A DNA stretch of 64,000 bases from Psococerastis gibbosa (GCA_963971405.1 OZ020484.1:52873151-52937150), one strand, 5' to 3'. Shown: positions 23,401 through 34,228, numbered from the stretch's first letter. Notes: a model not told the origin generated them from the letters alone. Numbers and translations: made by a program.

Positions 23401-26400
23401 ACTGTGAGTACCTATACCTACATGTTTTCATGTTTCGCAGAGTCAACGAGGAAGAATCCTTTCGTGTTATTTCTAATGGACTTTTCATGGACGTAGATTT
23501 CTTCCTGGCTGAGTTGACAGTAACCAGAGATCGCTTAGACAATCTCGACTATTTTCTGCCTCTCGTAAAATCATAGTAAGTAGATGTACGATATAGTCGA
23601 TACTTAGTTGAATATTACTCTAATAACCATGGTATCAATATTATTTATTAGTCTTTGGTGACGTACCCAGTTTCCAGCCGAGCATAAACCACAAAGTATT
23701 GCCAACGAATTTCCGTGCGAGGTACCTAACTCCGACCATGCACCCAATTTCTTAATATCATTGTCACTTTATAGGAAATGTAGAGTAGTGGGACGGACTC
23801 CAACTGTAACCTGCAAAAGTTGTTGGTTCCAGTCCCACACTTTCTACATTTTCTGGCCATGCTTTGGAGGGAATGTAAAGCAGGTGGACCCGGGTTCTTT
23901 TAGTTTAGTGTAAGAGTGGACTTTAAAGCCCTAACTATCTAATCCCTTTCGGCTGTAGGTGTAGGGAGATTTCATAAAAGCACCGACACCGACACCTTCT
24001 CTTTCCCTTATAATTGGTAACATGTTGCACTATTAAAGTACACTAGAACATTTTTTGCACAATCGCGGACCACCCTTCCACCATTAAAAAAATTATACCT
24101 ATTATTATATTTCTAAAAAGATGCTAGTGAGTGGGACAGTGGTTTTCCCCTACTGACGAAAGGGAGGTAATTCATCAATTGCATTTTCATCTTCAAAAAT
24201 AATAAGCAGGATTTCACTTGCAAAGAACGATAAAGAATATTGCAGGGTAACGCCATAGAATATACCGCCCAGTATTCCGAACCATTCGTTTATTTGCAGT
24301 ATGCAAGTATATTTTCGCAAACATGGGTTCAAGATCGACTGGAAAGTCATTGTGCGGCCCTTCGGTACAGACGTCTGGATAGCTATTGCATTCTGGGCTG
24401 TTTTCGCAACGATGGCCATGTTTCTAGCGAGCACCCTTCTAAAGTCACATGGACTCGATCAGAACGATAACTCAATTTTCGCCACTCCGGTCCAGTCGTT
24501 TCTCTTCGTATTGCAAACTATCAGCTTTCAAGGTAAGCTATCTACAGTAGAAAGGCCTTCCCGACTCGATCGTATGATATTGTCATGCGTAATTGCAGAA
24601 CCCTCCATAATACCACTTTAGCGAAATGTTGTGTTTCAGGCAGCTTTCGGGTTCCTAGAAGTGGATCTGTGCGGATTCTGTTCTTGCTGTCGTATTTATT
24701 TGTAACTGTCCTTCTACCCTTTTACTCTGCTTCGCTCATTTCGTCACTTACGAAGAAAGAACCTTTGAAGCCATTCAATAAGCTACATGATTTGTTCAAG
24801 TCCGACTTTAAACTCCTTGTTTGGCGTGACACCTCAGACGAAGAGTTCTTTTCGGTAACATAAATCGTAGCGTAATACTAGTAGGTACTTAGCCTAAGCT
24901 TATATATTAACTTATACTTGTGCAAGTCACTAACTTTAAATTAACTGTTTTTTTGTGTTTGTAGTCATCTGACGACCCCACACTGCAGAGCATCTACAGA
25001 AATCAGGTCCTGTTGAGGAATAACACGATGTTAGACGGCTATACCGGCCTGTACAAAGAAATGTGCCAAACTCCACTGTCAGCAATGTTTGCAGTAGAGT
25101 CTTCAATGGATGCCATTGCTGAAAAATTCCGGAGTTGCTCAGTTGTCAAATTTTCTAGTCCCGTGTCACCCATGTTCGAGACTATAGCGGTTCGCAAGGG
25201 CAGCCCATATAGAGAGGGCATTGGCTACAAGTAAGTGTAACATGCTGTTATGTTGCATGACACGTAGATATACGTATTTGTATAATATATAGGATGTCCC
25301 AGTCGCGATTTGCGATGTTTTATTTTCAATTTCTCAACGATTTCGCCAGCTGGCGTGAAGTCGACCGCACGAAAGTGTACGGCTTTCCCCTCGACCCGCC
25401 CCGAACACGCGTCAACCTCACAAAACCTTCTGAAGTCCGTTCAGCAATTAATATTTTCTTTGAACCAACCTATCACTGGCCCATTAGCTCCAATGATAAA
25501 TCTCTCATCGTCTCACGTGCTTGGAGTTTCCGTGTGTACCGTCAATTTCATCGCCTACAGAAGATTTCATCCGCACATGGGCCAAAGAACTTGGGCAACG
25601 TTTATATCTAACAACTCTAAATGATGAAACATTTGTTTGGAACAACGAAGGATTGCCGGCAACTTGACCTAATCACATCGTAAACATAATAACGTGAGCA
25701 AATGAATCTTTCGGTTCAGAACTTTATCTTTATTATCAGGACAAACAAAGAAATAATTATCCACATGAATGTAGTTGGAGCCATTGCATATATACTGTAT
25801 ACGTTTTTTATTTTACAGGCTGTATAGGCTTTTCACGTGCGGTATTTCTACATCGTTGGCCAATTCGAGTAATGCATTGAATTGAAAGCCATTCTCTTAT
25901 TTCAGTTTTTTTTTCTTCATTCACATTGTGATACTTCGTCATAGTAAATAAAATAAAATAGCTTTGTCAGGTGGTATTACTAAAATTTGCTAAAAGCGAC
26001 CGGTTTCGGCACTTTCGGCATCTTCAGAATACAGACATTTACAACACAGTGTGAGTGGGTGTTGTAGCCTATGTCTGTAGCCTGACGGTGGCTTGATATA
26101 CTTTAGTAATACTTGACAAAGTTATTTTATTTTATATGTCATTGTGTTATATTTTTGACATGAATTTGTACACCTATATTGTGTATGTACGATTTCAGCC
26201 TTCTCCGACTTGGGGAGGTGGGATGTCTGAACCGGTACCGCCGACTGTACATGCGGCCCAAGTCGTCAGCAGACAAGCCGGACAACGACATACTAGTCAC
26301 CGAATACGACGTCGCCGCAACTTTCTGCCTTCTCCTTGTAGGCATGCTTATTTCTGTGCTCATTCTCGCCATCGAAATTTTTATTGAACAAGGAAATAAG

Positions 26401-26409
26401 CAATACTAG
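17141..26409 (+). CDS. ionotropic receptor (IR, variant iGluR family), intact 8-exon gene
   Basis: Ligand-gated cation-channel subunit of the arthropod ionotropic receptor family, usually acting in chemosensory dendrites. Exons: 17141-17473, 18257-18556, 19697-19821, 23441-23575, 24300-24532, 24640-24854, 24965-25230, 26199-26409. Phases all match, 1818 nt, 605 residues, normal for IRs. Order: signal peptide and N-terminal region, ligand-binding S1 (L-T-V-T-R-D-R near 278-284, where R284 fits the conserved ligand-contact Arg), M1 (about 324-343), pore loop (about 358-376), M3 (about 388-412, ending S-A-S-L-I-S-S-L-T), S2, M4 (about 575-599) and a short tail. There is no amino-terminal domain, as in divergent IRs. 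Introns hold many repeats, including a retrotransposon on the other strand. A paralogue with identical exon structure follows at 29255-41659. I cannot name the orthologue; a divergent, lineage-specific IR is likely. Confidence 0.87.
17814..17935 (+). mobile_element. mariner-like fragment
   Basis: The string GTCCGGAAAGTAATAGGACT resembles the terminus of insect mariner elements, followed by about 100 bp of non-coding 5' region. No transposase remains. In IR-a intron 1. Assignment by resemblance only. Confidence 0.45.
18006..18158. repeat. short fold-back (MITE-like)
   Basis: Inverted arms of about 50 bp (18006-18057 and 18104-18158), both containing ATAAAATAnTAC and a shared ACATAATTTTAT segment, with a short spacer. 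In IR-a intron 1. Confidence 0.6.
18257..18556 (+). CDS. IR-a exon 2
   Basis: Acceptor GGTTTTAG, 100 codons, donor GTTTGT. Shares F-Q-F-K-P-S-T-W-I-F-F-M-N-S-S and I-N-L-N-V-A-S with exon 2 of the paralogue, including the same unusual GTTTGT donor. Confidence 0.87.
18977..19420. mobile_element. MITE with about 52-bp terminal inverted repeats
   Basis: Arms 18977-19028 and 19369-19420 match with about two mismatches in 52 positions. A second small inverted pair (ATTTTACTCTATG and CATAGAGTAAAAT) lies inside the left end. The ORFs here are not conserved coding. Target duplication not resolved. In IR-a intron 2. Confidence 0.75.
19697..19821 (+). CDS. IR-a exon 3
   Basis: Acceptor GTTTTTAG, donor GTTTGT, ends in phase 2. 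Encodes W-P-I-T-S-F ... G-F-F-G-R-I-W ... M-N-F-T-T-E, matching the paralogue exon at 32578-32702, which has the same length of 125 nt. Confidence 0.85.
20020..20640 (+). repeat. degenerate relatives of repeat R1
   Basis: 20027-20108 resembles the right end of R1 (AAATCGAAAATTTCGACCA ... TATAAATAGGAAGGCAA). 20335-20460 resembles its middle (CAAACTATCAAGGGGG ... AATATATGTAAATTTTA). Strongly diverged and rearranged. In IR-a intron 3. Confidence 0.5.
21110..23250 (-). mobile_element. decayed jockey-like non-LTR retrotransposon
   Basis: Successive minus-strand fragments read 5' to 3' as the reverse transcriptase of an insect LINE: 22806-23186 (N-terminal part, A-F-N-N-F-F), 22164-22350 (Y-L-D-L-T-A-A-F with the palm Asp changed to Tyr), 21846-22103 (M-F-A-D-Y in place of F-A-D-D) and 21117-21365 (C-terminal Y-N-T-R-Q-R-G-D ... 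L-P-I-E-L-R). Both catalytic blocks are mutated and frames are broken, so the copy is dead. An AGTAA microsatellite interrupts it at 22352-22386. In IR-a intron 3, antisense to the host gene. Confidence 0.82.
22352..22386. repeat. AGTAA microsatellite
   Basis: Seven tandem copies of the pentamer, followed by AATTTATTTATCGAGGAATA. It interrupts the reverse-transcriptase remnant, suggesting a later insertion with a simple-repeat tail. Confidence 0.85.
23441..23575 (+). CDS. IR-a exon 4 (ligand-binding S1 end)
   Basis: Acceptor TTTCGCAG, donor GTAAGT. Encodes V-I-S-N-G-L-F-M-D-V-D-F-F-L-A-E-L-T-V-T-R-D-R and F-L-P-L-V-K-S. L-T-x-x-x-x-R is the usual IR S1 ligand-contact motif. Confidence 0.9.
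23770..23990 (+). mobile_element. tRNA-derived SINE, copy 1
   Basis: Shares the tRNA-like head and CATTTTCTGGCCATGCTT body with 54725-54955. The B-box is GGTTCCAGTCC here, one change from the consensus GGTTCGANTCC. In IR-a intron 4. Confidence 0.7.
24300..24532 (+). CDS. IR-a exon 5 (M1 and pore)
   Basis: Acceptor TTTGCAG, donor GTAAGC, phase 1 end. Encodes W-K-V-I-V-R-P-F-G-T-D-V-W-I-A, the first membrane segment and the pore loop P-V-Q-S-F-L-F-V-L-Q-T-I-S-F-Q-G. Intact here, unlike the paralogue exon at 35457-35684. Confidence 0.92.
24640..24854 (+). CDS. IR-a exon 6 (M3)
   Basis: Acceptor TGTTTCAG, donor GTAACA, 215 nt as in the paralogue. Encodes R-I-L-F-L-L-S-Y-L-F-V-T-V-L-L-P-F-Y-S-A-S-L-I-S, the gate helix of the family, then the start of S2. 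Confidence 0.92.
24965..25230 (+). CDS. IR-a exon 7 (ligand-binding S2)
   Basis: Acceptor TTTGTAG, donor GTAAGT, ends in phase 2. Encodes Q-S-I-Y-R-N-Q-V and V-S-P-M-F-E-T-I-A-V-R-K-G-S-P-Y, the late S2 lobe. 30 nt shorter than the paralogue exon. Confidence 0.91.
25288..25640 (+). repeat. dispersed repeat shared with 54497-54655
   Basis: Both regions contain CGCACGAAAGTG followed by a CGG-TTTCCCCT block and later TCCGTGTGTACCG. Two open frames here are not conserved with the second copy. Unclassified and non-autonomous. In IR-a intron 7. Confidence 0.55.
25944..26140. mobile_element. fold-back element with CCGGTTTCGGC core
   Basis: ATAAAATAAAATAnCTTTGTCA at the left is inverted at the right (TTGACAAAGTTATTTTATTTTAT). 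The middle holds GACCGGTTTCGGC and CATCTTCAGAATACAGA, a core seen in many insect fold-back repeats. In IR-a intron 7. Confidence 0.6.
26199..26409 (+). CDS. IR-a exon 8 (M4 and stop)
   Basis: Acceptor GATTTCAG. Encodes L-L-R-L-G-E-V-G-C-L-N-R-Y, then Y-D-V-A-A-T-F-C-L-L-L-V-G-M-L and a hydrophobic stretch (last membrane helix), ending K-Q-Y, stop TAG 26407-26409. Confidence 0.91.
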
Positions 26410-26479
26410 CAATACCGCCAATTAAAACTTGCCTTGCCTTATCGTCAGTTAGGCAGACGGAAAAGAAGGGAATCAATAA

Positions 26480-26560
26480 GTCGTCGTGACCTGCAGGATG
26501 ATATGCAGGGACTTGCTGCCAACCAATCGTTGAGATTGTGACCTCACAAGAAGAATGTCG
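26480..26560 (+). mobile_element. 3' tip of an RTE-like retrotransposon
   Basis: The string GATATGCAGGGACTTGCTGC and the following CAACCAATCGTTGAGATTGTGACC match the 3' coding end of the element at 27655-28700 almost exactly. Only the last ~80 bp are present. Confidence 0.75.
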
Positions 26561-27486
26561 GGAGGAGGCTTCCTCGTCAGCCTAAGGCGATTAAATGTTA
26601 AAAATTGAGACCTACCGACAGAACCAGCTACCAGATATATTGGCTTGTACTTACTGTATAACTTTCTGTTCTACTATTTTGCAACCAAAAAATTAATCAA
26701 CGTCAATATACTGTATGCATTATATTTAATTCAAATTAATATACAGTTCCGACATTATTACGCGGGTACTAACCTACCCAGGCGACTGAAGAGGTCCATC
26801 GGATACATTCATTAAAATAAATTGTATATATGGATTAACCTGTGTAGGCTATTAAAAAATAACAAGTACCTTTTTGTGACATTCTCAAATTGCGCCTTAC
26901 CATTTCTGTCTTATAACTATATTAAATTAAATTAAAATGCAGATGCGGTAAACAAGGCAAAACATCAATAGTAGAAACATAAGAAGGTAGGTTTGTGCAG
27001 TATTTACAAACGGCTAGTGCTTTCACATTTTTTTTCGACAGGAAGAAATAATCGCTATTTGTCTTTAATACTCTCGCTGCCCCAGCCTATCCTATCCTGA
27101 ATTGAATATATAATTATAATAATATGTAATAATACAATAAAATAATGGCATGTTACAACGTTTTCTTCATCAGTCCATATCGCAAGGCAAGGTGTGCGAC
27201 TTATACTATCTGGCTCTGGAGGGGAGTGTGCAAGGAGTGGTATACTTTTATGTTGGTGGTAGTTCGGTCTTTATGCATTGTGTAACTGCTCTTTTGAAAC
27301 ATTTGAAGTTTTTTAATGACTTTATTTGGATTGGTAGTTTATTGTACTATGATATTGAGATTGGTGTTGAGATGTTGTGGTTCGAACTTAACCGACGAAC
27401 ATAGATGCACCAGAAACAGTAATAACACTTTTAGATTAGGGACCATACGTGTACGTACATAAATCGAGCAATTTAGAGAAAACTGT

Positions 27487-27624
27487 TTTTATGCAGGCTG
27501 CAAATTCTTCAACTCCCTACCTAGGAATTTAAGAGAAAAAAAAAACAAGAAAGAGCTTCTAGATTATCTGAAAACTTTTTTAATTGAGAAATCCTACTAT
27601 TCTATACATGAATTCATTAATTGA
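27487..27624 (+). mobile_element. C-terminal remnant of a jockey-like reverse transcriptase
   Basis: One frame reads C-K-F-F-N-S-L-P-R-N-L-R-E ... K-T-F-L-I-E-K-S-Y-Y-S-I-H-E-F and stops at 27622-27624, the usual C-terminus of insect LINE polyproteins. Upstream is truncated. It ends right before the next retrotransposon. Confidence 0.7.
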
Positions 27625-27654
27625 TTTTGACTGAAAATATATATATTTCTTGTA

Positions 27655-28700
27655 ATCACATCAAGCACAAGGACAGGAAAATCATATGGGCGCTATACAA
27701 GAATGAAGCGGTAGTCATAAGGTCTGGGACAGAAATTGGAGAGGCCAGAATACGTCAGGGGGTAAGACAAGGATGTTCGTTATCTCCGGCACTATTTAAT
27801 ATATACATACAAATGACCTTAAACGAGATGAGAGAATCGCTGCTTGACGTAAGAGGTGTAAGAGTGCAGGGGGTAAAAGTTGACATGATACGCTTCGCTG
27901 ATGACATTGCACTTATCGCTGACGACGAAGAGGAACTACAGCGTGCCTTAGAAACAATGCAGGACATATTGACAAGAGGATATAATATGACCATAAATAA
28001 AAGCAAAACCAAAGTCATGGTTGTGAAGAATAAGAATGACATTAGCCAAGCATATGCATCCCTTGACAGAGTAGTTCTCAGCAGTGTCAAGCAATTTAAG
28101 TACCTGGGCAGCACAATAACAGAAGATAATAGCTCAGCGATTGAAATAAACAGCCGTATCCAACAAGCCAAGGTGGCATTCAATAAAAAATCCAAGATTC
28201 TGGAATCCTATAACATAAAACTAAACATCAGGAAGCAATTTCTAAAAACATGTGTGTGGAGTGTTTTATTGTACGGCTGTGAAACCTGGACTATAGCAGA
28301 TAAGGAACTAAAGAAACTGGAAGCTTTCGAAATGTGGTGTTACAGAAGGATGCTACGGATCAGCTGGAGGGACCATGTGACAAATGAAAGAGTGCTAGAC
28401 GCTATCGGGGAAGAAAGACAGTTAGTAGTCCAGATACGAATCAGGAGAGCGAAATGGATGGGGCATTTGCTAAGGCACGAAAATCTGGTACACACTATTA
28501 TCGAGGGCACAGTAGAGGGAAATAACCGAAGAGGACGGCCGAAGAGGACGGCCGAAGAAGGAGTTCATGGATCAAGTAAAAGAAGACGCAGGAGCAATAT
28601 CATATCAAGAACTGAAGAGGAAGATCGAGGACCGAGTAAACTGGAGGACGATATGCAGGGAGTTGCTGCCAACCAATCGTTAAGATTGTAACCTTGAGAA
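27655..28700 (+). mobile_element. 5'-truncated RTE-like non-LTR retrotransposon, reverse transcriptase domain
   Basis: Open frame 27621-28691 without stops. It has the fingers/palm block R-Q-G-V-R-Q-G-C-S-L-S-P-A-L-F-N-I-Y, the catalytic I-R-F-A-D-D-I-A-L-I-A, the thumb block F-K-Y-L-G-S-T-I-T and the tail L-L-Y-G-C-E-T-W-T ... W-M-G-H-L-L-R-H-E. The endonuclease and early RT are missing. A 13-bp tandem duplication (about 28540-28565, unit GAGGACGGCCGAA) shifts the last ~45 codons; the other frame reads K-E-F-M-D-Q-V-K-E-D before L-L-P-T-N-R and stop. Otherwise young-looking. Confidence 0.85.
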
Positions 28701-29254
28701 GAATCACATCATATATGTAGGCCATATATGTATGGGACATCTATGTTTGATGACAAAATTTATAAATGGTTTTTGTGTGTTTTATTTGTGTGTGTTTATT
28801 ATTGACGATTGCCGAAAGGACTGTTTTTATGTCCTAATGGATTAATAAATTATATTCTATTCTATATATGATATTTATTTTGTGAGTAGGCTAAATAGTT
28901 GCGATGTTGTACTTGCACTACCTATAACCTAGGTAGGTGCTATAGTAGTATACAGTATGCAACTGAATTTCAATTATGAAAGGTCATGCAAGTATAACAT
29001 CAGCTTCCATGACGAGAGGGTAACCATTTAATGTATTTTTAATTCACACAGCCTATGAATGCTTTATAACTTTTTACAAAAGTGAATGAGTCGATAAACA
29101 ACTGTCTTATATTATATTGAGAGCGTATTTTCAACGTTCCATAATAATGGTTAAAGGGATTGAATTATCGTCATAGTTTCCCCCAGTATATACAAACAAA
29201 ACGAAATCATGTTTATCGGTTAGTTTGAATGCTTATAAACCTACGATTTTCATA

Positions 29255-29626
29255 ATGCGCTTCATCATATTTTGTAATTCTGGGGAAAGTATATTACATG
29301 TCATATTATATTTAACGATTTCGGGCGCCTTAAGTTTTGAGTTCAATAACTTGGAACTGGTGGAAAGAATTTTCGGTCATGTTTCACAATCATGGAAAAC
29401 TCAGTGCACTTTCCTAATTAATTCGCCAAGCTTTACGAGCAATGAAAGAATGCAGTTGCTTAATTTACAAATGCGGCTTACCAAAAATTTTGACATACAC
29501 CCCACTCAAGTTCTGTCTTATACCTTCAAACACTTGTTAAATCCCGATAAGGAATTAATACAGAGTTGTGAGAAATCAATTCACATCATTATGGTTGGCA
29601 ATGGTACTAAAGTCGAAGTTGAAAAG
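29255..29626 (+). CDS. IR-b exon 1
   Basis: 124 codons from the first in-frame ATG, donor GTAAGA. Leader ... I-L-Y-L-T-I-S-G-A-L-S-F-E-F matches IR-a after its signal peptide. The IR-a start Met is not conserved here, so the start is less sure than the exon body. Confidence 0.78.
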
Positions 29627-30731
29627 GTAAGATAATGAAAAAACTTTGGGGGCAGTGTCCGTGAATGCCTCGCATTTCAAAAGCTAAGCATAATTGCGGG
29701 TTGTTGTCGCAGAGGTACCTACCTACCCCTAAATTCGGCTAGGTACTCATCCCCGCACCCTGCATTCAGTCTTTATATTGTATCGGCTCCGATAGGTTCT
29801 ATATTTATTTAATTATATACCTATTGTTAATTTACATTAATTTTATTAGTTGTGGTTGTAGTGTTCTCGTGTTTGTGTTATTATTCGTTATATTAAACAG
29901 TGTTTATTGTGCTCGCCCCTGCTGTGATTCCTGTGGATATCTTGCAAGCCACGGACTCCATCAGTAGATAAGTAGCGTAGCCTATTCACTTAAAACACAT
30001 ACACCCAGACACCTTACAGCACCACACTATACATTACATATTATAATAGGTCGTAATAGGACTAATAGGAGCGTAATTTGGAGTTCCTAGTTATTAGCTT
30101 ATTAGGATACGCCCCTGTTGTGAGTTAGGTACTTATTTTTATTTCCTGAGCTATCGCAGAAAACACAGGCAGATAAAGTTTTCTTTCCCCTTTCAGAAAT
30201 AAGAAATATACAAGGTAGGTACTGTACAATATAGGGTCTGATTTTCACTATTTGGAGAATATTAATGTGGAAAAAGTGTGCAGTCATATTTTTTTCTTGT
30301 TTTTAAAAAAAAGATTAATCGCATACAAACAATGTATGTATGAACGTATATATAAATGTATATAATATATAATGAATGTATCCGATTGACCTTTTCAGTC
30401 GCCTCTGTAGGTTATTACCTGTGATGAGTCTCCGATTGCATGACGTGTAAAGACTCGCACAAGTGCAAGCACGTTACCACCTGGCCATCGAAGTCGACAA
30501 TATGACTTATATATAAGTCATATTGACTTCGTTGGCAATGAAGGTGCTGCTGCTGATACCTACTGAAGAAAGGGCAAAAACTATTTGTTGGTTCCCTCTG
30601 ACTCAGCATAAACGCCGAAATTTGAAAATAATTGGTTTCAGGACAAAAAATATAGTAACACAGTAATATACGCAGTATCTGGCATTCAGTGAAAATTATT
30701 TATGTACACACAGCCTAATTTATTGTTCTAG
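29627..30731. other. IR-b intron 1, little recognised
   Basis: No coding similarity. A perfect 22-bp palindrome (TATGACTTATATATAAGTCATA) sits at about 30502-30523. Nothing else can be supported. Confidence 0.5.
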
Positions 30732-31010
30732 TTCTCAGTTGACTTTCAATTCAAGCCATCCACATGGATATTCTTCATGAACTCATCCATAAAGTCATTT
30801 TTTGATAGGGTTAATTTGAACGTGGCATCCAGCGTTGTAGCCACCGAATTCGTAGCGGGCCGCGTGCAAATAACTCAGGTTTTCAAAATAGCTGCGAGTT
30901 GCCCTGTTATCACTTACCCTTCCGGGACAATCGACAGACTCGCATCGTTTATTACAACCGAATCACGAACCAATTTCCACGGAATCCGGTTTACAGCCGT
31001 CTCCTTAGAG
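30732..31010 (+). CDS. IR-b exon 2
   Basis: Acceptor TTGTTCTAG, 93 codons, donor GTTTGT as in IR-a. F-Q-F-K-P-S-T-W-I-F-F-M-N-S-S is identical to IR-a. Seven codons shorter in the variable second half. Confidence 0.87.
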
Positions 31011-31379
31011 GTTTGTATATGCTATTCAGGGTATTCACAAAATATCCTGCCTGTGAAAACGTTGCATAGTAATTTGTCTATAAGCAGAACTCTCCAGTTA
31101 TTGTTTTGTTGACAATAACCTATAAATTTTCTAACTTGTCTAGACCAGTACTTATATATATGGTTAATACCTACCTAATAAGTTAATGCACGTTGATCAT
31201 AGCCAGCGCAGTGTGTCTATACCTATAAGTTGTGGATTGCTCTATTTCTTAAAAGTGAATTTTGTTTCCATGTACTGTATATTATGTAAGTGGTGATTTC
31301 ATTTTTTCGGATTGCATTGTTAACTAGTGTCTTTTTCTATGTCAAACTCAAGTTGAGCAGAGCAGTGCAGTTAGACCAT

Positions 31380-31850
31380 AATTAACATCACAGAAATGTT
31401 CTGGTTCATCTCGCTTTCTGACCGCCCAACACTTCGCACCGTACAGCATGCATGTTCTCATCACTTGCTTACATATTCAACCCTTGAGCTTCTTTGGCAT
31501 TTTTCTGTCTGTGAGGATTGGCACATCATGAAATTTCCCCCAGCCTGCTTTTATTCTTCCTTTCACGTCTTCTTCACATCCACCGTTTTGTTCAAGTGTC
31601 TACACTTTCTTAAGTTCTTGGTTAGCTATTTTTACAGCGCCTGGTTCTGCTTTCCCGCATTCCATGTACTCGGTTTTGCTCCTGTTTACCTTCAGGCCCT
31701 CTTTTTCTAGGCGTTCCATCCATTTATTTAGCTCTGCCTCGCCTTCCCTTCTCCCTTTCGTGCTTACTACCACGTCATCCGCGAATAACAGGCTGGCAGG
31801 GGCTTCCCCTTGGATGCTTTTCGTGATCGTTTCATTATAATAAGGAAAGT
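31380..31850 (-). mobile_element. reverse transcriptase fragment
   Basis: The minus strand encodes L-L-F-A-D-D-V-V-V-S-T-K-G and L-K-V-N-R-S-K-T-E-Y-M-E-C, a LINE palm and thumb. Further downstream on the same strand come E-E-D-V-K and M-R-T-C-M-L-Y-G pieces in other frames. Truncated at both ends, flush with repeat R1 at 31832. In IR-b intron 2. Confidence 0.75.
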
Positions 31851-32537
31851 TTTGTGATGGTCGAAATTTTCGATTCCGAGATTTCAACGGATTTACACGT
31901 TTTGAGGTCCCAGGAACCCATAAAAGTGGTTTTTACGAAATGTCTGTCTGTCGCTCTGTCTGTTCACCAATTTCCGGGCAAACTACTCAGTCGATTTTAA
32001 TGAAATTCGGCATATATGTTAACAAAAATCATACCTCGGAACTGTTTTATTTTTATTTTGGGCTAACTCAATTTGGGGGGGTTTTATTTTCAAAAACCTC
32101 CAAAAAACGACTAAAAAAATTATTTCTCCAAAACGACTCCAACGATTTCTTTTAAATTCACATATTTTGTAGTGGTTATTAATGTAGACAAATTGCCCAT
32201 TGATTGTTTGCTTCTGGGGGCAGAAAATAAAAATAACTAAACTTTAATGAAAAATTACTAAAAAATAATTTTTCTGCGAAACCTTTCTATGGATGATTTC
32301 TTCCTTCTGGCATGTTTTAGGTGGTAAATTGAGTAACGAAACCGGACAGGTTGCTTTCCCAACAAACTATTTGGTTTTGTGCAATCAATTTCTTTTTGAA
32401 AAAATTATAGAAAATTGATAATTCACGCTCAAATGCATTGCGTGCCCTGCCATTTACCATGAAATTATTAATTTTCTCTATCTACTAATTGTGATTAATT
32501 GGAAAACATGTTCGAGTAAACTCGGACCGTTTCTTTT
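31832..32537 (-). mobile_element. dispersed repeat R1, copy 4 (inverted, lacks poly-G tract)
   Basis: Reverse-complement copy of the family at 6908-7756, from TATAATAAGGAAAG to CGGACCGTTTCTTT. Shorter than the others: the segment with the poly-G run and the following ~100 bp is missing. In IR-b intron 2. Confidence 0.8.
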
Positions 32538-32577
32538 ATCTGGAAAACACTGCTGTCTATTGCATTCTGCTTTTCAG

Positions 32578-32702
32578 AATTGGCCAACGACCTCATTTGC
32601 ACGCGGTGAAACCATTGTTGCTGGGAAGAAGGTTGATGGATATTTTGGCCGGATATGGGGAGGCTTGGAAGACGGAATGAATTTTACAACAGAATTAATA
32701 GC
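32578..32702 (+). CDS. IR-b exon 3
   Basis: Acceptor CTTTTCAG, donor GTCAGT, 125 nt. W-P-T-T-S-F-A-R-G-E ... Y-F-G-R-I-W-G-G-L-E-D-G-M-N-F-T-T-E aligns end to end with IR-a exon 3. Confidence 0.86.
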
Positions 32703-32883
32703 GTCAGTAACCTTTTTAAAATGACGTATTGGTCTACTCACTTGCAGCCTACATACGTCTAGGACTGTTGTAGGCTACATAGTACATACTTACTTGTATC
32801 ATATATTGTGAAGTACGTAGGGACTAAGGTATTAAAAGTCGAAATTCGAGAACATCACTCTGGATTACGTTCATATAAGTAGG

Positions 32884-34212
32884 TTGTATAAGTCCACGCA
32901 AAATGAGAAAAGTATGGATTTGGAATGTTTTGGCACTGAGCGACACTGTATCAATTTCGATTGCACCATTTTGTTATGCCTTGCATCGAATGCATTTCCC
33001 CTGTACAGATATAATGAAAACACTTAGGACTGTTTTTCTCGAATGTTGTATGCAAAACTACAAAGCTTCTGTATTCCATATTAGATGTAAAAAAGGCATC
33101 AATGCGGATACGTCGGAAACTCGATCGTAGGGTGTCATAAAGTAGAAAACATGTTCATCTTAGTTTGGTACACAGTATGTGGCCGTTAACTTTTGAAACT
33201 GATCCCCAGTGGCTGATACATCTTGGCAACTCAGAACAGCCTCGGAATTAGGGACACGATCTGTCCAAGATATGCGCAGCATTCATCTGCATTTCCGCAT
33301 TATAATTAAAATATTTACATAGGCTAAATAACGGCCGGCCGCCAATCCAAGTTGAATCCAGCAGACCAGAGCAGGTTCAAAGCTGCAGACAATTTGGTCG
33401 TGTGCACTGGGCCGGTAGGGAAACATGGTAGGACTTGTCCTGGTCACCTCCGAACTAATCGTGTGACTTGACTGTGTTTCCCAAGTGGTTCGGAATCCAC
33501 TATACTCAGGAGGTCCACTGTCCTATGAGCTGGCGTAGGACAGTCAAGTCGGGGTCGCTCTATGGGCCCAAATTTGAGGCCTATGTCGTTATTAACCCGA
33601 CGAACACTACTACTACTAGGCTAAATAACACTAGTTTTGTACCTATTTTTCGACATTTCTGTTGGACTCATTTTGTTTTTCGTTGAAAAAATAGGGATTT
33701 GATAAGGAAAGGCTAGTCTAGCGCACATCAGAATTAATTGAGCCGCAAATATGCTTACTTATGGCGTAGGCTACCTATATGATAATATTGCATCCCGGTG
33801 CTAGTAATTGCTTTGGCCGATACAAGATCTGTTGTGGTTATGGATAACATCCGTAGCCCCGTAGCATAGTAGAATGTTGCAGAAGGTATACCTTCAATGC
33901 GAAGGCATTAATGGCAACCAACGGCCCAAGCCTACGAACATGTTTTTTAGTTTATGACACCCTACGATCGAGTTTCCGACGTATCCGCATTGAAGCCCTT
34001 TTTACATCTAGGCTATATGGAATACAGAAGCTTTGTAGTTTTGCATACAACATTCGAACAAAACAGTCCTAAGTGCTTTCATTATATCTGTATAGGGGAA
34101 ATGCATTGGATGCAAGGCATAACAAAATGGTGCAATCGAAATTGATAGTGTCCCTCAGTGCCAAAACATTCCAAATCCATACTTTTCTCATTTTGCGTGG
34201 ACTATACCTATC
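32884..34212. mobile_element. fold-back element with about 260-bp arms
   Basis: 32884-33148 recurs inverted at 33950-34212 with few differences (shared blocks AGTCCACGCAAAATGAGAAA, GGAATGTTTTGGCACTGA, GATCGAGTTTCCGACG in opposite sense). About 800 bp lie between the arms, including one copy of SINE-like repeat B. No transposase recognised. In IR-b intron 3. Confidence 0.75.
33338..33619 (+). mobile_element. SINE-like repeat B, copy 1
   Basis: About 280 bp starting CCGCCAATCCAAGTTGAATC and ending CCGACGAACACTACTACTAC. Further copies at 34229-34453 and 45568-45844 (both minus). The trinucleotide tail and the 12-bp target duplication of the third copy point to LINE-style insertion. Confidence 0.75.
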
Positions 34213-34228
34213 TACTAGTAGTATGGTT

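Noticed and set aside
27755-28195. 146-residue minus-strand ORF
   Set aside because: Antisense shadow of the reverse transcriptase frame on the plus strand.
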